From Agrobacterium tumefaciens (GTDB lineage Bacteria > Pseudomonadota > Alphaproteobacteria > Rhizobiales > Rhizobiaceae): a DNA stretch of 64,000 nucleotides. The DNA lies in assembly GCF_005221385.1 (NCBI RefSeq), contig NZ_CP039904.1, positions 620,001-684,000 of the forward strand, written 5' to 3'. Shown here in pieces: positions 36,091 through 45,206 of the stretch; positions within the stretch are counted from its first letter, which is position 1; every line of letters starts with the position of its first letter. Under the pieces are notes generated by a model. The model saw only the letters and a list, made by a program, of their open reading frames with translations, was not told the DNA's origin and searched no databases. The position numbers and the translations under genes are program-made.

Positions 36091-36131
36091 ACGAAAACAA
36101 AACGAATGTCAAAAGAAAACAAACGAACATT
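36091..36131. promoter_or_regulatory. Possible GlpR/DeoR-type operator repeats upstream of glpD
   Basis: ACGAAAACAAAACGAATGTC at 36091-36110 and CAAACGAACATT at 36120-36131. Read from the glpD strand these give AATGTTCGTTTG and repeated TTCGTTT half-sites. The first matches half of the E. coli GlpR consensus (WATGTTCGWT). No glpR gene is in the window. Confidence 0.4.
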
Positions 36132-36184
36132 GCAAACGCAAGCAATATCGTCGCCATGAGCAGCGCTTCACAACGTCAGTCTCC

Positions 36185-36287
36185 CGGAGCACTTTCGGTT
36201 TTCTGCGAATCGCGAAAACGCTCTCACTTCTTGTTTGCCGCATTTCCTGACGGAAAACCGGGGTCCACTTTTTCTGGAAATGCTCTA
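36185..36287 (-). repeat. Dispersed 'AGAGCATTTCC' intergenic repeat, copy 2
   Basis: On the minus strand it reads TAGAGCATTTCCAGAAAAAG, then GGTTTTCCGTCAGG and an inner hairpin around GTTTTCGCGATTCGC. It shares its outer end with the copy at 9463-9562. It lies between glpD and the epimerase gene. Confidence 0.6.
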
Positions 36288-36300
36288 GGAGATTTATGTT

Positions 36301-36717
36301 TCAGCCATATGTCTGAGAAACCTGCTCAAGCTCATAGAGCACGCCGCCCATGTCTTTAGGGTGCAGGAAGAGAACGGGATTGCCATGCGCGCCGATCTTC
36401 GGCTCGCCATCGCCCAGAATTCGGACGCCTTTTTTGACGAGATCGTCGCGGGCCACGAGAATATCAGGCACTTCGAAGCAGAGATGATGGGTGCCGCCGC
36501 CCGGGTTTCTGTCGAGAAACGCGGCAATCGGCGAATTTTCCCCGAGAGGATAAAGAAGTTCGATCTTGGTATTGTCAACCTGAATGAACACCACCGTCAC
36601 GCCGTGTTCGGGTAGCGATTGCGGTTCCGAGACATCTGCGCCCAACGCCCTGTAACGGGCCACGGCGGCATCGAGATCGGGCACCGCGATGGCGACATGA
36701 TTTAGTCTTCCAAACAT
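36301..36717 (-). CDS. mce: Methylmalonyl-CoA epimerase
   Basis: 138 aa from ATG 36717 (GAAGGA six to seven bases upstream; an ATG two codons earlier sits on the ribosome-binding site). Vicinal-oxygen-chelate fold: LNHVAIAVPDLDAAVARYRA (metal His in NHVAIAV), TVVFIQVDNTKIELLYPLGE, GGGTHHLCFEVPDI (second metal His) and VLFLHPKDMGGVLYELEQV (Glu ligand). It interconverts (S)- and (R)-methylmalonyl-CoA between propionyl-CoA carboxylase and the mutase. It starts 13 bases after the mutase stop, in the same operon. Confidence 0.93.
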   Translation of the reverse strand: MFGRLNHVAIAVPDLDAAVARYRALGADVSEPQSLPEHGVTVVFIQVDNTKIELLYPLGENSPIAAFLDRNPGGGTHHLCFEVPDILVARDDLVKKGVRILGDGEPKIGAHGNPVLFLHPKDMGGVLYELEQVSQTYG

Positions 36718-36730
36718 GGCCATCCTTCCC

Positions 36731-38872
36731 TTACGCGTTCCGCCTGATGCCTTCCAGCAGATCTAGGACCTTGTTGGCGGCATCCATGACATTGGTGCCG
36801 GGTCCGAAGATTGCCGAAACCCCGTGGTCGAGCAGAAACTGGTAATCCTGACGCGGAATGACACCGCCGACGACAACGACGATATCGCCCGCACCTTTCT
36901 GTTTCAGCGCCTCGACCAGCTGCGGCGCAAGGGTCTTGTGGCCGGCGGCCAGCGATGACATGCCGACCACATGCACCTTGTTCTGAACAGCAAGATCGGC
37001 CGCTTCGGCCGGCGTCTGGAACAAGGGACCGGCCAGCACATCGAAACCGATATCACCGAAGGCGGAGGCGATGACCTTCGCGCCACGATCATGCCCGTCC
37101 TGCCCGAGCTTGGCGACCATGATGCGCGGTTTCGTGCCGATCCTCTCAGCAACGCCGGAAAGCCGGGCGGCGAGCGTGGCCAGCTCGGGCTCGTCTTTAT
37201 AGGCCTCGCCGTAAATATCGCTCACCACCTCCGGCACGGCGGCGTGATCGCCGAAGGCCAGGCGCAGCGCATCGGAAATCTCGCCAACCGTGGCGCGGGC
37301 GCGGGCGGCGGCGACTGCTGCTTCGAGAATATTGCCCTTGCCGCTGCGGGCGACTTCGGAGAGTGCGACCAGCGCCTTGGAAACATCTCCACCATCCCGG
37401 CGGCGTTTGGTGTCCTCAAGCCGGCGGATTTGCGCGGCGCGCACGGCGGCGTTGTCGATGTCGAGGACATCAATATCCTCTTCGGTCTCCAACCGGTAAC
37501 GGTTGACCCCGACGATGACCTCTTCCCCTTTGTCGACCGCTGCCTGTCGGCGTGTCGCGGCCTCCTCGATCAACCGCTTCGGCAGCCCCTCCGTTACGGC
37601 CTTGGTCATGCCGCCAAGCGCCTCGACTTCCTCGATCAGCGCCCAGGCCTTTTGCGCCAGTTCGTCCGTCAGGCTCTCGACATAATAAGAACCGGCCAGC
37701 GGATCGACGACCTTGGTGACGCCGGTTTCGTGCTGGAGGATAAGCTGGGTATTGCGGGCGATGCGGGCGGAAAATTCCGTCGGCAGGGCAATAGCCTCAT
37801 CGAAGGAATTGGTGTGCAGCGACTGCGTACCACCAAGCACGGCGGACATGGCCTCAAAGGCGGTGCGGACGATGTTGTTATAGGGGTCCTGTTCCTGCAG
37901 CGAGACGCCGGATGTCTGGCAATGGGTGCGCAGCATCAGCGACGAGGCCTTTTGCGGCTTGAACTCTTCCATAATGCGCGACCAGAGGAAACGGGCGGCG
38001 CGGAGCTTGGCCGCTTCCATGAAGAAATTCATTCCAATGGCGAAAAAGAACGACAGGCGGCCGGCAAAATCATCGACATTCAGCCCTTTCGCAAGGGCGG
38101 CCCGCACATATTCCCGGCCATCCGCCAGCGTGAAGGCAAGCTCCTGCACCAGCGTCGCGCCCGCCTCCTGCATGTGATAGCCGGAAATCGAGATGGAGTT
38201 GAATTTAGGCATCTCTTTTGCGGTATATTCGATGATATCGGCGATGATGCGCATCGAAGGTTCGGGCGGATAGATATAGGTATTGCGGACCATGAACTCC
38301 TTGAGAATATCGTTCTGGATCGTACCCGAAAGTTTTTCGCGCGAAACGCCCTGTTCCTCGCCGGCGACGATGAAATTGGCAAGCACGGGAATGACCGCGC
38401 CATTCATAGTCATCGATACCGAGACTTTTTCAAGCGGGATGCCGTCGAACAGGATTTTCATGTCCTCGACGCTATCGATCGCCACGCCGGCCTTGCCGAC
38501 ATCGCCTTCCACGCGTGGATGATCGCTGTCATAACCGCGATGGGTTGCGAGATCGAAGGCGACGGAAACGCCCTGCTGGCCGGCGGCGAGCGCCTTGCGG
38601 TAAAAAGCGTTCGAGGCCTCCGCCGTGGAGAAACCGGCATATTGGCGAATTGTCCAGGGCCGCCCGGCATACATGGTGGCGCGCGGGCCGCGGGTGAAGG
38701 GCGCAAAGCCCGGCAGGCTTTCGAGATGGGACGTGTTTTGCAGATCGTCGGCCGTATAGAGCGGCTTGACCTCTATGCCTTCAGGCGTATGCCAGACGAG
38801 TGTTTCCGGTGACCGCTTCAGCTCCTTTTCGGCAAGCTGCAGCCAATCCCGCACCGTTTTTTCACCCGACAT
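36731..38872 (-). CDS. Methylmalonyl-CoA mutase
   Basis: 713 aa, single-chain MutB/BhbA-type length. It rearranges (R)-methylmalonyl-CoA to succinyl-CoA with adenosylcobalamin. Substrate-binding barrel: [98 protein letters not shown]. The C-terminal B12 domain has [20 protein letters not shown] (DxHxxG, His as lower cobalt ligand), [16 protein letters not shown] and [13 protein letters not shown]. Adjacent to pccA and the epimerase gene. Confidence 0.97.
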   Translation of the reverse strand: MSGEKTVRDWLQLAEKELKRSPETLVWHTPEGIEVKPLYTADDLQNTSHLESLPGFAPFTRGPRATMYAGRPWTIRQYAGFSTAEASNAFYRKALAAGQQGVSVAFDLATHRGYDSDHPRVEGDVGKAGVAIDSVEDMKILFDGIPLEKVSVSMTMNGAVIPVLANFIVAGEEQGVSREKLSGTIQNDILKEFMVRNTYIYPPEPSMRIIADIIEYTAKEMPKFNSISISGYHMQEAGATLVQELAFTLADGREYVRAALAKGLNVDDFAGRLSFFFAIGMNFFMEAAKLRAARFLWSRIMEEFKPQKASSLMLRTHCQTSGVSLQEQDPYNNIVRTAFEAMSAVLGGTQSLHTNSFDEAIALPTEFSARIARNTQLILQHETGVTKVVDPLAGSYYVESLTDELAQKAWALIEEVEALGGMTKAVTEGLPKRLIEEAATRRQAAVDKGEEVIVGVNRYRLETEEDIDVLDIDNAAVRAAQIRRLEDTKRRRDGGDVSKALVALSEVARSGKGNILEAAVAAARARATVGEISDALRLAFGDHAAVPEVVSDIYGEAYKDEPELATLAARLSGVAERIGTKPRIMVAKLGQDGHDRGAKVIASAFGDIGFDVLAGPLFQTPAEAADLAVQNKVHVVGMSSLAAGHKTLAPQLVEALKQKGAGDIVVVVGGVIPRQDYQFLLDHGVSAIFGPGTNVMDAANKVLDLLEGIRRNA

Positions 38873-39014
38873 GCATCTCTCCCCTTCTGCATTTCATCTT
38901 AACATTGTGGCGGGCAATCGTGACCGAAATCCAGCCATGCCCCTGCCGGGCCAAACCTGCCGACCCCGTAAACCGCTCCCGCCCGCATCCGTTCCGGAGA
39001 AATGGTAACAGCCA

Positions 39015-41018
39015 TCACTCGAATTCGAGGATCACCTCGTCAACAGCAAGGCTGTCGCCCGGCTTAGCCGAAACTTTCGCGACGCGGCCGCGTTTTTCCG
39101 CGCGCAGGATGTTTTCCATCTTCATGGCCTCCACCGTCGCCAGCGCCTGACCGGCTTCCACCTCATCACCCTCACCGACCGAGATGCCGGTGATGACGCC
39201 CGGCATGGGGCAGAGCAGCAGTTTCGAGGTATCCGGCGGCAGTTTTTCCGGCATCAGCAGCGCCAGTTCCGCCACGCGTGGGCTGCGCACGCGGGCGACA
39301 ACATCCATGCCCCGCCAGCGAAGGCGGATCGCGGCACCGGCAAGATCAACCTTGGCGGCGATCACCTCGCCCGCCACCGTGAACAGCCCGAGTCTCTGGC
39401 CGGGAAGCCAGCCGGTATCAACCGTCAACGCTGTGCCGTCCTCAAAACGGATCGCCGTGCCATCTGCGCCGGTTTCAACGCCGACCCGGTGATGGGAAGC
39501 GCCAAATGACACGACCCAGTCCTGACCGACAATGCGGCGATGATTGCCGATGGTGCCGGAAATTTCCACCGCGCGGTTCTGCAACCGCTGCTGAATAATG
39601 GCCGCGATGGCGGAAAGTTTACGCGCCGAAGCCTCATCAGGCTCGACGCCGGAAAAGCCTTCTGGAAATTCTTCTGCGATAAAGCCCGTCGTCAGGCGTC
39701 CGGCGCGAAAACGCTCATGCTGCATGACGGCCGACAGGAACGGCAGGTTGTGGCCGATACCCTCCACCTCGAAACGGTCCAGCGCCTCTCCCATGGTGTC
39801 GATTGCCGTTTCGCGGTCCTCACCCCAGCTGCACAGCTTGGCGATCATCGGATCGTAATACATCGATATCTCGCCGCCTTCGAAAACGCCGGTATCGTTG
39901 CGGATGACGGTGCCGTTTTCCTGCTCGCCTTCCTGCGGCGGGCGATACCGCGTCAAGCGGCCGATGGAGGGCAGGAAGTTGCGATAGGGGTCTTCGGCAT
40001 AAAGCCGGCTTTCGATCGCCCAGCCGTTCAGCTTCACATCCGCCTGCCCGAACGAAAGCTTTTCCCCGGCAGCGACACGGATCATCTGTTCGACCAGATC
40101 AATGCCGGTGATGAGTTCCGTTACCGGATGCTCCACCTGCAGGCGGGTGTTCATTTCCAGAAAATAGAAATTACGGTTGCCATCGACGATGAATTCCACC
40201 GTTCCGGCCGAATGGTAGCCGACGGCCCTTGCCAGCGCCACGGCCTCTTGCCCCATCGCTTGCCGGGTCGCCTCATCCAGAAACGGCGATGGCGCTTCCT
40301 CTATGACTTTCTGGTTGCGGCGCTGGATCGAGCATTCGCGCTCACCGAGATAAAGAATGTTACCGTGCCGATCGCCCAGCACCTGTATCTCGATATGGCG
40401 CGGCTGGGTGACAAATTTCTCGATGAAGATGCGGTCATCGCCAAAGGAGGACTTCGCCTCGTTTTTCGAGGACTGGAAACCCTCCCGCGCCTCGGCGTCG
40501 TTAAAGGCGATACGCATGCCCTTGCCGCCACCGCCGGCAGAGGCCTTGATCATCACGGGATAACCGATCTGCGATGCAATCTTCACCGCCTCTTCGGCAT
40601 CACCGATCAGCCCCATATGGCCGGGAACAGTGGAAACACCCGCTTCCGCCGCGAGTTTCTTCGAGGTAATCTTGTCGCCCATCGCCTTGATGGCGCCGAC
40701 GGGCGGGCCGATGAAAATGACGCCCGCCTTCTCTAGCGCCTCGGCAAAGGCGGCATTTTCCGACAGGAACCCGTAACCCGGATGTACCGCATCCGCCCCG
40801 GTCTTTGCGATAGCCTCAAGGATTTTGTCGATGACAATATAAGACTGCGACGAAGGGGAAGGGCCGATATGAACGGCTTCATCCGCTTGTCTCACATGCA
40901 GCGCATTGGCATCCGCATCAGAATAGACCGCGACGGTGGCAATGCCCATTTTCTTCGCCGTCTTGATCACCCGGCAGGCGATCTCGCCGCGATTGGCGAT
41001 GAGGATTTTCTTGATCAT
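39015..41018 (-). CDS. pccA: Propionyl-CoA carboxylase alpha subunit (biotin carboxylase and carrier)
   Basis: 667 aa from ATG 41018 (GGGGAG nine bases upstream). Biotin carboxylase domain: ILIANRGEIACRVI, AVHPGYGFLSENAAFAEALE, VMIKASAGGGGKGMRIAF (ATP-grasp loop), RHIEIQVLGDRHGN, ECSIQRRNQKVIEEAPSP and FLEMNTRLQVEHPVTE. The C-terminal biotinyl domain carries VEAMKMENILRAEKRG, with the Lys of AMKM biotinylated. It carboxylates biotin with ATP and bicarbonate; PccB transfers CO2 to propionyl-CoA. It starts four bases after the small membrane gene, with which it is cotranscribed. Confidence 0.96.
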   Translation of the reverse strand: MIKKILIANRGEIACRVIKTAKKMGIATVAVYSDADANALHVRQADEAVHIGPSPSSQSYIVIDKILEAIAKTGADAVHPGYGFLSENAAFAEALEKAGVIFIGPPVGAIKAMGDKITSKKLAAEAGVSTVPGHMGLIGDAEEAVKIASQIGYPVMIKASAGGGGKGMRIAFNDAEAREGFQSSKNEAKSSFGDDRIFIEKFVTQPRHIEIQVLGDRHGNILYLGERECSIQRRNQKVIEEAPSPFLDEATRQAMGQEAVALARAVGYHSAGTVEFIVDGNRNFYFLEMNTRLQVEHPVTELITGIDLVEQMIRVAAGEKLSFGQADVKLNGWAIESRLYAEDPYRNFLPSIGRLTRYRPPQEGEQENGTVIRNDTGVFEGGEISMYYDPMIAKLCSWGEDRETAIDTMGEALDRFEVEGIGHNLPFLSAVMQHERFRAGRLTTGFIAEEFPEGFSGVEPDEASARKLSAIAAIIQQRLQNRAVEISGTIGNHRRIVGQDWVVSFGASHHRVGVETGADGTAIRFEDGTALTVDTGWLPGQRLGLFTVAGEVIAAKVDLAGAAIRLRWRGMDVVARVRSPRVAELALLMPEKLPPDTSKLLLCPMPGVITGISVGEGDEVEAGQALATVEAMKMENILRAEKRGRVAKVSAKPGDSLAVDEVILEFE

Positions 41019-41022
41019 GCGG

Positions 41023-41424
41023 TTATTCTCCCCTCGCATCGTCATCATCTTCGCGGAATTTCTTTTCATAGGGCATCAGCAAGATCGCCGAGGCAGCGGC
41101 CGCCGCGCCGAACAGGGACGCTATGGGCACGACGACCAGCAATACGGGCACGGCAGGATTTGCCGCACGGCCGATGCGCGCGCCCAAACCGCCAATGTCG
41201 AGAAAGATCAGCGCTGCACCGACGCAGACGCCGATCAGCACGCCAACTGCCGCATTGAGCGCCATGAAACGCAGCATCTGCCGGTGATCGAGCCGTGCGG
41301 CCTCCGGCGTCAGTCTGGGTTTCAGGTTGCGGTTACCGGATGCCTTACCGGAGCCAAGGCGAAACCCCTGCCGCAGCCAGCGTTGCAGCCAATCCATATC
41401 GATCTGAAATATACCGACACCCAT
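41023..41424 (-). CDS. Hypothetical membrane protein upstream of pccA
   Basis: 133 aa from ATG 41424 with GGGAGGCGAA immediately upstream. Polar basic N-terminus with a WLQRWLRQGF amphipathic segment, then two hydrophobic helices: FMALNAAVGVLIGVCVGAAL and AVPVLLVVVPIASLFGAAAA, and an acidic C-terminus (KKFREDDDDARGE). Two-pass inner-membrane topology is likely. No family recognised. Its stop lies four bases before pccA, so it belongs to that transcript. Confidence 0.72.
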   Translation of the reverse strand: MGVGIFQIDMDWLQRWLRQGFRLGSGKASGNRNLKPRLTPEAARLDHRQMLRFMALNAAVGVLIGVCVGAALIFLDIGGLGARIGRAANPAVPVLLVVVPIASLFGAAAAASAILLMPYEKKFREDDDDARGE

Positions 41425-41459
41425 TTCGCCTCCCTCCTCCATTATCAAATTTCACCCCG

Positions 41460-42020
41460 TCACCTGTCGCTTTCCGCTGAGGAATCCGCAGACACGGTCA
41501 GATAGGAAAAAGGCACGGCATCCGTCAGCCAAACGCCATTATCGACCAGGTAGAAACGGCAACCATCCGCAAACATCTGAGCGGCATCGACAACCAGGAC
41601 CACAGGCTTTCCATGCCGTTGTCCGACGGTCAGCGCGGTCGTCCGGTCAGCGGAAAGATGAACCTGTTGTCTTTCCCCAGGGCGCAGGCCTTGCTGCAGG
41701 ATGGAATCGAGAAAACGCGTCGCCGTACCGTGAAACAATTGCGTCGGCGGCTCGACCGGCGGCTGGCCAAGATCGACCTTCACGGAATGCCCCTGCGCCG
41801 CCCGGATGCGGCGACCGTCTTCCGATAGCGTAAAGCGCTTCTTGTCGCTTTCTGCGACGACCGCAAGCAAGCCTGCCTCATCGAGCGGCGTGCCACTCGC
41901 ATTCGCTTTTGCCAAGAGATCTGCGACATCCGCCCAACCCTGATGATCCAGGGCGAGGCCAATACTTTCAGGCGCATGGCGCAGAACATAACTCAGGAAC
42001 TTGCTGGTCGCTGTCGACAT
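41460..42020 (-). CDS. kptA: RNA 2'-phosphotransferase (KptA/Tpt1 family)
   Basis: 186 aa, standard length. The family removes an internal RNA 2'-phosphate with NAD+, giving ADP-ribose 1'',2''-cyclic phosphate. Motifs: [20 protein letters not shown] (KxLSxxLRH...GL), [30 protein letters not shown] (RxxQGHS), [20 protein letters not shown] (HGT), [20 protein letters not shown] (HLS) and the expected C-terminal strand. All four catalytic Arg-His-Arg-Arg-type positions seem present. Bacteria lack the yeast tRNA-splicing substrate, so its role here is open. Confidence 0.93.
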   Translation of the reverse strand: MSTATSKFLSYVLRHAPESIGLALDHQGWADVADLLAKANASGTPLDEAGLLAVVAESDKKRFTLSEDGRRIRAAQGHSVKVDLGQPPVEPPTQLFHGTATRFLDSILQQGLRPGERQQVHLSADRTTALTVGQRHGKPVVLVVDAAQMFADGCRFYLVDNGVWLTDAVPFSYLTVSADSSAESDR

Positions 42021-42055
42021 CGAATTTCATTCCCCGTTGGCGGATGACAGCACCC

Positions 42056-42433
42056 TCAAATCTCGAAGAAATTCTCAAACGATTCCGGGAAATTCTGCCG
42101 GGCGACACGCTCGTCGATGACAAGCATCGCCTGATAGGACAGCGGATCGAAATTCTTTTCCGCCGGAAGAACTTCGCGGCCGAACAGCAGGTTGAGGCGG
42201 GCAGCGTCGAGATTACCCCGCTCGAACGGTTCCGGACCGAAATGGTGCCAGAGCGAGTGCAGGAAGGCGGCGTCGATGCGGTGTTCCTTGGAGTCGTCGC
42301 GCGCCCTGCGGGGTATCATCTTGATGGGCGTCACCCCTTTTGGATTGGCGCGACGGATGGTGAACTGGACGCCCGTGCTTGGCATGCCGGAGGGAAACCC
42401 CTTGTGTTTGGTCATTTCGGGCAGGTTCGCCAT
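42056..42433 (-). CDS. Conserved-looking hypothetical protein
   Basis: 125 aa from ATG 42433 (AAGGAAAAGAC upstream; the frame extends to 42490). Soluble, basic N-terminus (MTKHKGFPSGMPSTGVQFTI, RRANPKG), then a helical stretch HRIDAAFLHSLWHHFGPEPF and a C-terminus ending SFENFFEI. No Cys. No recognised family. It sits 35 bases upstream of kptA in the same direction and is probably cotranscribed. Confidence 0.55.
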   Translation of the reverse strand: MANLPEMTKHKGFPSGMPSTGVQFTIRRANPKGVTPIKMIPRRARDDSKEHRIDAAFLHSLWHHFGPEPFERGNLDAARLNLLFGREVLPAEKNFDPLSYQAMLVIDERVARQNFPESFENFFEI

Positions 42434-42510
42434 GTCTTTTCCTTCCAGAAGCATTTTCAGTAAAAGCGGGTTCGCTTTATGTCCTGACAATGCGCAAATT
42501 CAAATAATGA

Positions 42511-42545
42511 GAGCGCTTCCACGGTCCAACAAACCAGAAGCGCTC
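42511..42545 (-). terminator. Hairpin downstream of the GST gene
   Basis: Perfect 9-bp stem GAGCGCTTC / GAAGCGCTC with a 17-nt loop, 11 bases after the GST stop on the minus strand; only a weak T-rich tail follows. Confidence 0.45.
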
Positions 42546-42555
42546 CAGTCTCTCG

Positions 42556-43452
42556 TTATGCCTTGCCGATCTTATCCTGCGTCTTCGTATCGAAGTCGGA
42601 GGCATCGTGGCGTTCGTGCAATTGTTCGGACGGATCGCCCGAGGTCTTGTTGACGATCACGCCGCGTTTTACCGCCGGGCGTTCACCGATTTCAAGCGTC
42701 CAGCGCATGACGTTCTTATAGCCATCGGCTTCAAGGAAAGCACCGGCATCGCCATAGGCCTGCCCGAGCGCGATCTTGCCATACCACGGCCAGACGGCCA
42801 TGTCGGCAATCGTGTATTCGTCGCCCGCCAGATAACGGTTTTCGGCGAGGTGCCGGTCCAGCACGTCCAGCTGGCGTTTGACTTCCATGGCGTAACGGTC
42901 GATCGCGTATTTGATCTTCACCGGCGCATAGGCATAAAAATGCCCGAAACCGCCGCCGAGGAAGGGCGCGGAGCCCATCTGCCAGAACAGCCAGTTCAGC
43001 GCCTGCGTGCGGGCATTGCCCTCTTTCGGCAGGAAGGCGCCGAATTTCTCCGCGAGATAAACGAGGATCGAACCGCTTTCGAAAACGCGCGTCGGCTCAG
43101 GCGTCGAATGATCCATCAGCGCCGGGATCTTGGAATTCGGATTGACGCCGACAAAACCGGAGCCGAACTGGTCACCTTCGCCGATCTTGATCAGCCAGGC
43201 ATCATAGTCTGCGCCCTTGTGGCCGGCGGCCAGCAATTCTTCCAGCATGATGGAAACCTTCTGGCCATTCGGCGTCGCCAGCGAATAAAGCTGCAGCGGG
43301 TGCTTGCCGACCGGCAGTTCCTTTTCATGGGTGGGACCGGCAATCGGGCGATTGATATTGGCGAACTGGCCACCATTGCCCTTGTCCCAGGTCCAGACCT
43401 TGGGCACTTCATATCCGGCGGGGAAATTATCTGCAGAGGAATTTTCGGCCAT
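42556..43452 (-). CDS. yghU: Glutathione S-transferase, YghU/Yfcg-like
   Basis: 298 aa from ATG 43452 (AGGACAG upstream). The N-terminal extension before the thioredoxin fold (PAGYEVPKVWTWDKGNGGQF, ANINRPIAGPTHEKELPVGK) is the YghU hallmark. The GST N-domain follows: LQLYSLATPNGQKVSIMLEE, GVNPNSKIPALMDH, ESGSILVYLAEKFG. The helical C-domain includes RYAMEVKRQLDVLDRHLAEN and YTIADMAVWPWYG (N-capping/hydrophobic staple TIADMAV). YghU-type proteins bind two glutathiones and reduce disulfides or peroxides. Cytoplasmic. Confidence 0.93.
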   Translation of the reverse strand: MAENSSADNFPAGYEVPKVWTWDKGNGGQFANINRPIAGPTHEKELPVGKHPLQLYSLATPNGQKVSIMLEELLAAGHKGADYDAWLIKIGEGDQFGSGFVGVNPNSKIPALMDHSTPEPTRVFESGSILVYLAEKFGAFLPKEGNARTQALNWLFWQMGSAPFLGGGFGHFYAYAPVKIKYAIDRYAMEVKRQLDVLDRHLAENRYLAGDEYTIADMAVWPWYGKIALGQAYGDAGAFLEADGYKNVMRWTLEIGERPAVKRGVIVNKTSGDPSEQLHERHDASDFDTKTQDKIGKA

Positions 43453-43554
43453 AAAACTCTGTCCTTGTGCGTTTCGGGAGGGCATCCGAAGGTCCGGGCG
43501 CCTGAACATCATTATAGTAAGGTGGCCGAAGCATTTTTCCAGCCCCGCGGCGGA

Positions 43555-45087
43555 TCAGAGCGGAATGGTATCGTGTTTCTTCCAGCGGGTTTCGACGTTC
43601 TTGTTGCGCAGCGAGGCAAACGCACGGGCGATGCGGCGGCGTGACGAATGCGGCATGATCACCTCATCGATGAAACCGCGTTCCGCCGCCACGAAGGGGT
43701 TGGCAAAACGCTCCTCATATTCCTTCGTACGCGCGGCGATCTTTTCCGGATCGGAAAGCTCGGAACGATAGAGAATTTCCGCAGCACCCTTCGCGCCCAT
43801 CACGGCGATTTCCGCCGTCGGCCAGGCATAGTTCACATCTGCGCCGATGTGTTTCGAGGCCATCACGTCATAAGCGCCGCCATAGGCCTTGCGGGTAATC
43901 AGCGTTACCATCGGCACCGTCGCTTCCGAATAGGCGAAGAGAAGTTTCGCACCGTGTTTGATGACGCCGCCATATTCCTGCGCCGTTCCGGGCAGGAAGC
44001 CCGGCACATCCACCAGCGTCAACAAAGGAATGTTGAAGGCATCACAGAAGCGCACGAAACGCGCCGCCTTGCGCGAACTGTCTATATCGAGGCAGCCGGC
44101 CAGCACCATCGGCTGGTTAGCGACAACCCCCACCGTCTGGCCTTCGAGACGGATGAAGCCGGTGATGATGTTGCGGGCAAAGGCTTCCTGCAACTCGAAG
44201 AAATCACCCTCGTCGGCAAGCGCGTGGATCAGTTCCTTCATGTCATAGGGCTTGTTGGAACTGTCGGGGATCAGCGTATCCAGACGCGCTTCCAGCCGTG
44301 CGGGATCATCATGGAAAGGCCGGACCGGCGGTTTTTCGCGGTTGTTGAGCGGCAGGAAATCGAACAGCAGCCGCACATGCTCCAGCGTTTCGATGTCGTT
44401 TTCATAAGCGCCGTCGGCGACGGAGGATTTTTTGGTGTGGGTGGAAGCCCCGCCGAGCTCTTCGGCCGTAACGATCTCGTTGGTGACGGTCTTCACCACA
44501 TCCGGCCCGGTCACGAACATGTAAGAGGTGTCGCGCACCATGAAGATGAAATCGGTCATGGCAGGCGAATAGACGGCACCGCCCGCACAGGGCCCCATGA
44601 TAACGGAGATTTGCGGCACGACGCCGGAGGCGACGACATTGCGCTTGAACACATCGGCATAACCGCCAAGCGAGGCGACACCCTCCTGAATGCGCGCCCC
44701 GCCGCTGTCGTTGAGCCCAATTACCGGCGCGCCGTTGCGCACCGCCATATCCATGATCTTGCAGATTTTCTGGGCGTGGGTTTCCGAGAGCGAACCGCCA
44801 AGCACGGTGAAATCCTGGGAGAACACGTAGACCTGCCGGCCATTGATGGTGCCCCAGCCGGTAACGACGCCGTCGCCCGCCACCTTCTGCTCCGCCATGC
44901 CGAAATCCACCGCCCGGTGGGTGACATACATATCGTATTCTTCGAAGGAACCGTCATCCAGGAGCACGTCGATGCGTTCGCGCGCCGTCAGCTTGCCCTT
45001 GCCATGCTGCGCCTCGATGCGCTTGACGCCACCGCCGAGCCGCGCCTCGGCGCGCCGCGTTTCCAACTGCTCCAGAATGCCGGGCAT
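43555..45087 (-). CDS. pccB: Propionyl-CoA carboxylase beta subunit
   Basis: 510 aa from ATG 45087 (GGAGGAAAC immediately upstream); ORF starts further up lack a site. Carboxyltransferase domains: [120 protein letters not shown] and [20 protein letters not shown]. It transfers CO2 from biotin of PccA to propionyl-CoA. Encoded about 2.5 kb upstream of pccA in the same direction; divergent from the PrpR-like regulator gene. Confidence 0.96.
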   Translation of the reverse strand: MPGILEQLETRRAEARLGGGVKRIEAQHGKGKLTARERIDVLLDDGSFEEYDMYVTHRAVDFGMAEQKVAGDGVVTGWGTINGRQVYVFSQDFTVLGGSLSETHAQKICKIMDMAVRNGAPVIGLNDSGGARIQEGVASLGGYADVFKRNVVASGVVPQISVIMGPCAGGAVYSPAMTDFIFMVRDTSYMFVTGPDVVKTVTNEIVTAEELGGASTHTKKSSVADGAYENDIETLEHVRLLFDFLPLNNREKPPVRPFHDDPARLEARLDTLIPDSSNKPYDMKELIHALADEGDFFELQEAFARNIITGFIRLEGQTVGVVANQPMVLAGCLDIDSSRKAARFVRFCDAFNIPLLTLVDVPGFLPGTAQEYGGVIKHGAKLLFAYSEATVPMVTLITRKAYGGAYDVMASKHIGADVNYAWPTAEIAVMGAKGAAEILYRSELSDPEKIAARTKEYEERFANPFVAAERGFIDEVIMPHSSRRRIARAFASLRNKNVETRWKKHDTIPL

Positions 45088-45175
45088 GTTTCCTCCATGC
45101 GTTGTCATTACGATCCATAGCCCAGAAAATAGTCGTCCAGAAGCCTTGATCGTGTGCGTATGCGTGCCATAAATA

Positions 45176-45205
45176 TTTGCAATATTAAATTTTGCAAAGT
45201 TGCAA
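45176..45205. promoter_or_regulatory. TTTGCAA repeats: probable PrpR/RamB/ScfR-type operator
   Basis: TTTGCAA at 45176-45182, TTTGCAAA at 45191-45198 and TTGCAA at 45200-45205, two bases before the regulator ATG at 45207. RamB and PrpR of Corynebacterium and Mycobacterium bind TTTGCAAA-type sites (from memory), and the adjacent gene encodes that family. Location between pccB and the regulator fits control of both. Confidence 0.65.
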
Positions 45206-45206
45206 C

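Noticed and set aside
36971..38812. A 613-codon plus-strand frame opposite the methylmalonyl-CoA mutase gene
   Set aside because: Shadow of the mutase gene; composition and lack of motifs typical of antisense frames.
43648..45120. A 490-codon plus-strand frame opposite pccB
   Set aside because: Antisense shadow without motifs; the minus strand encodes an intact pccB.
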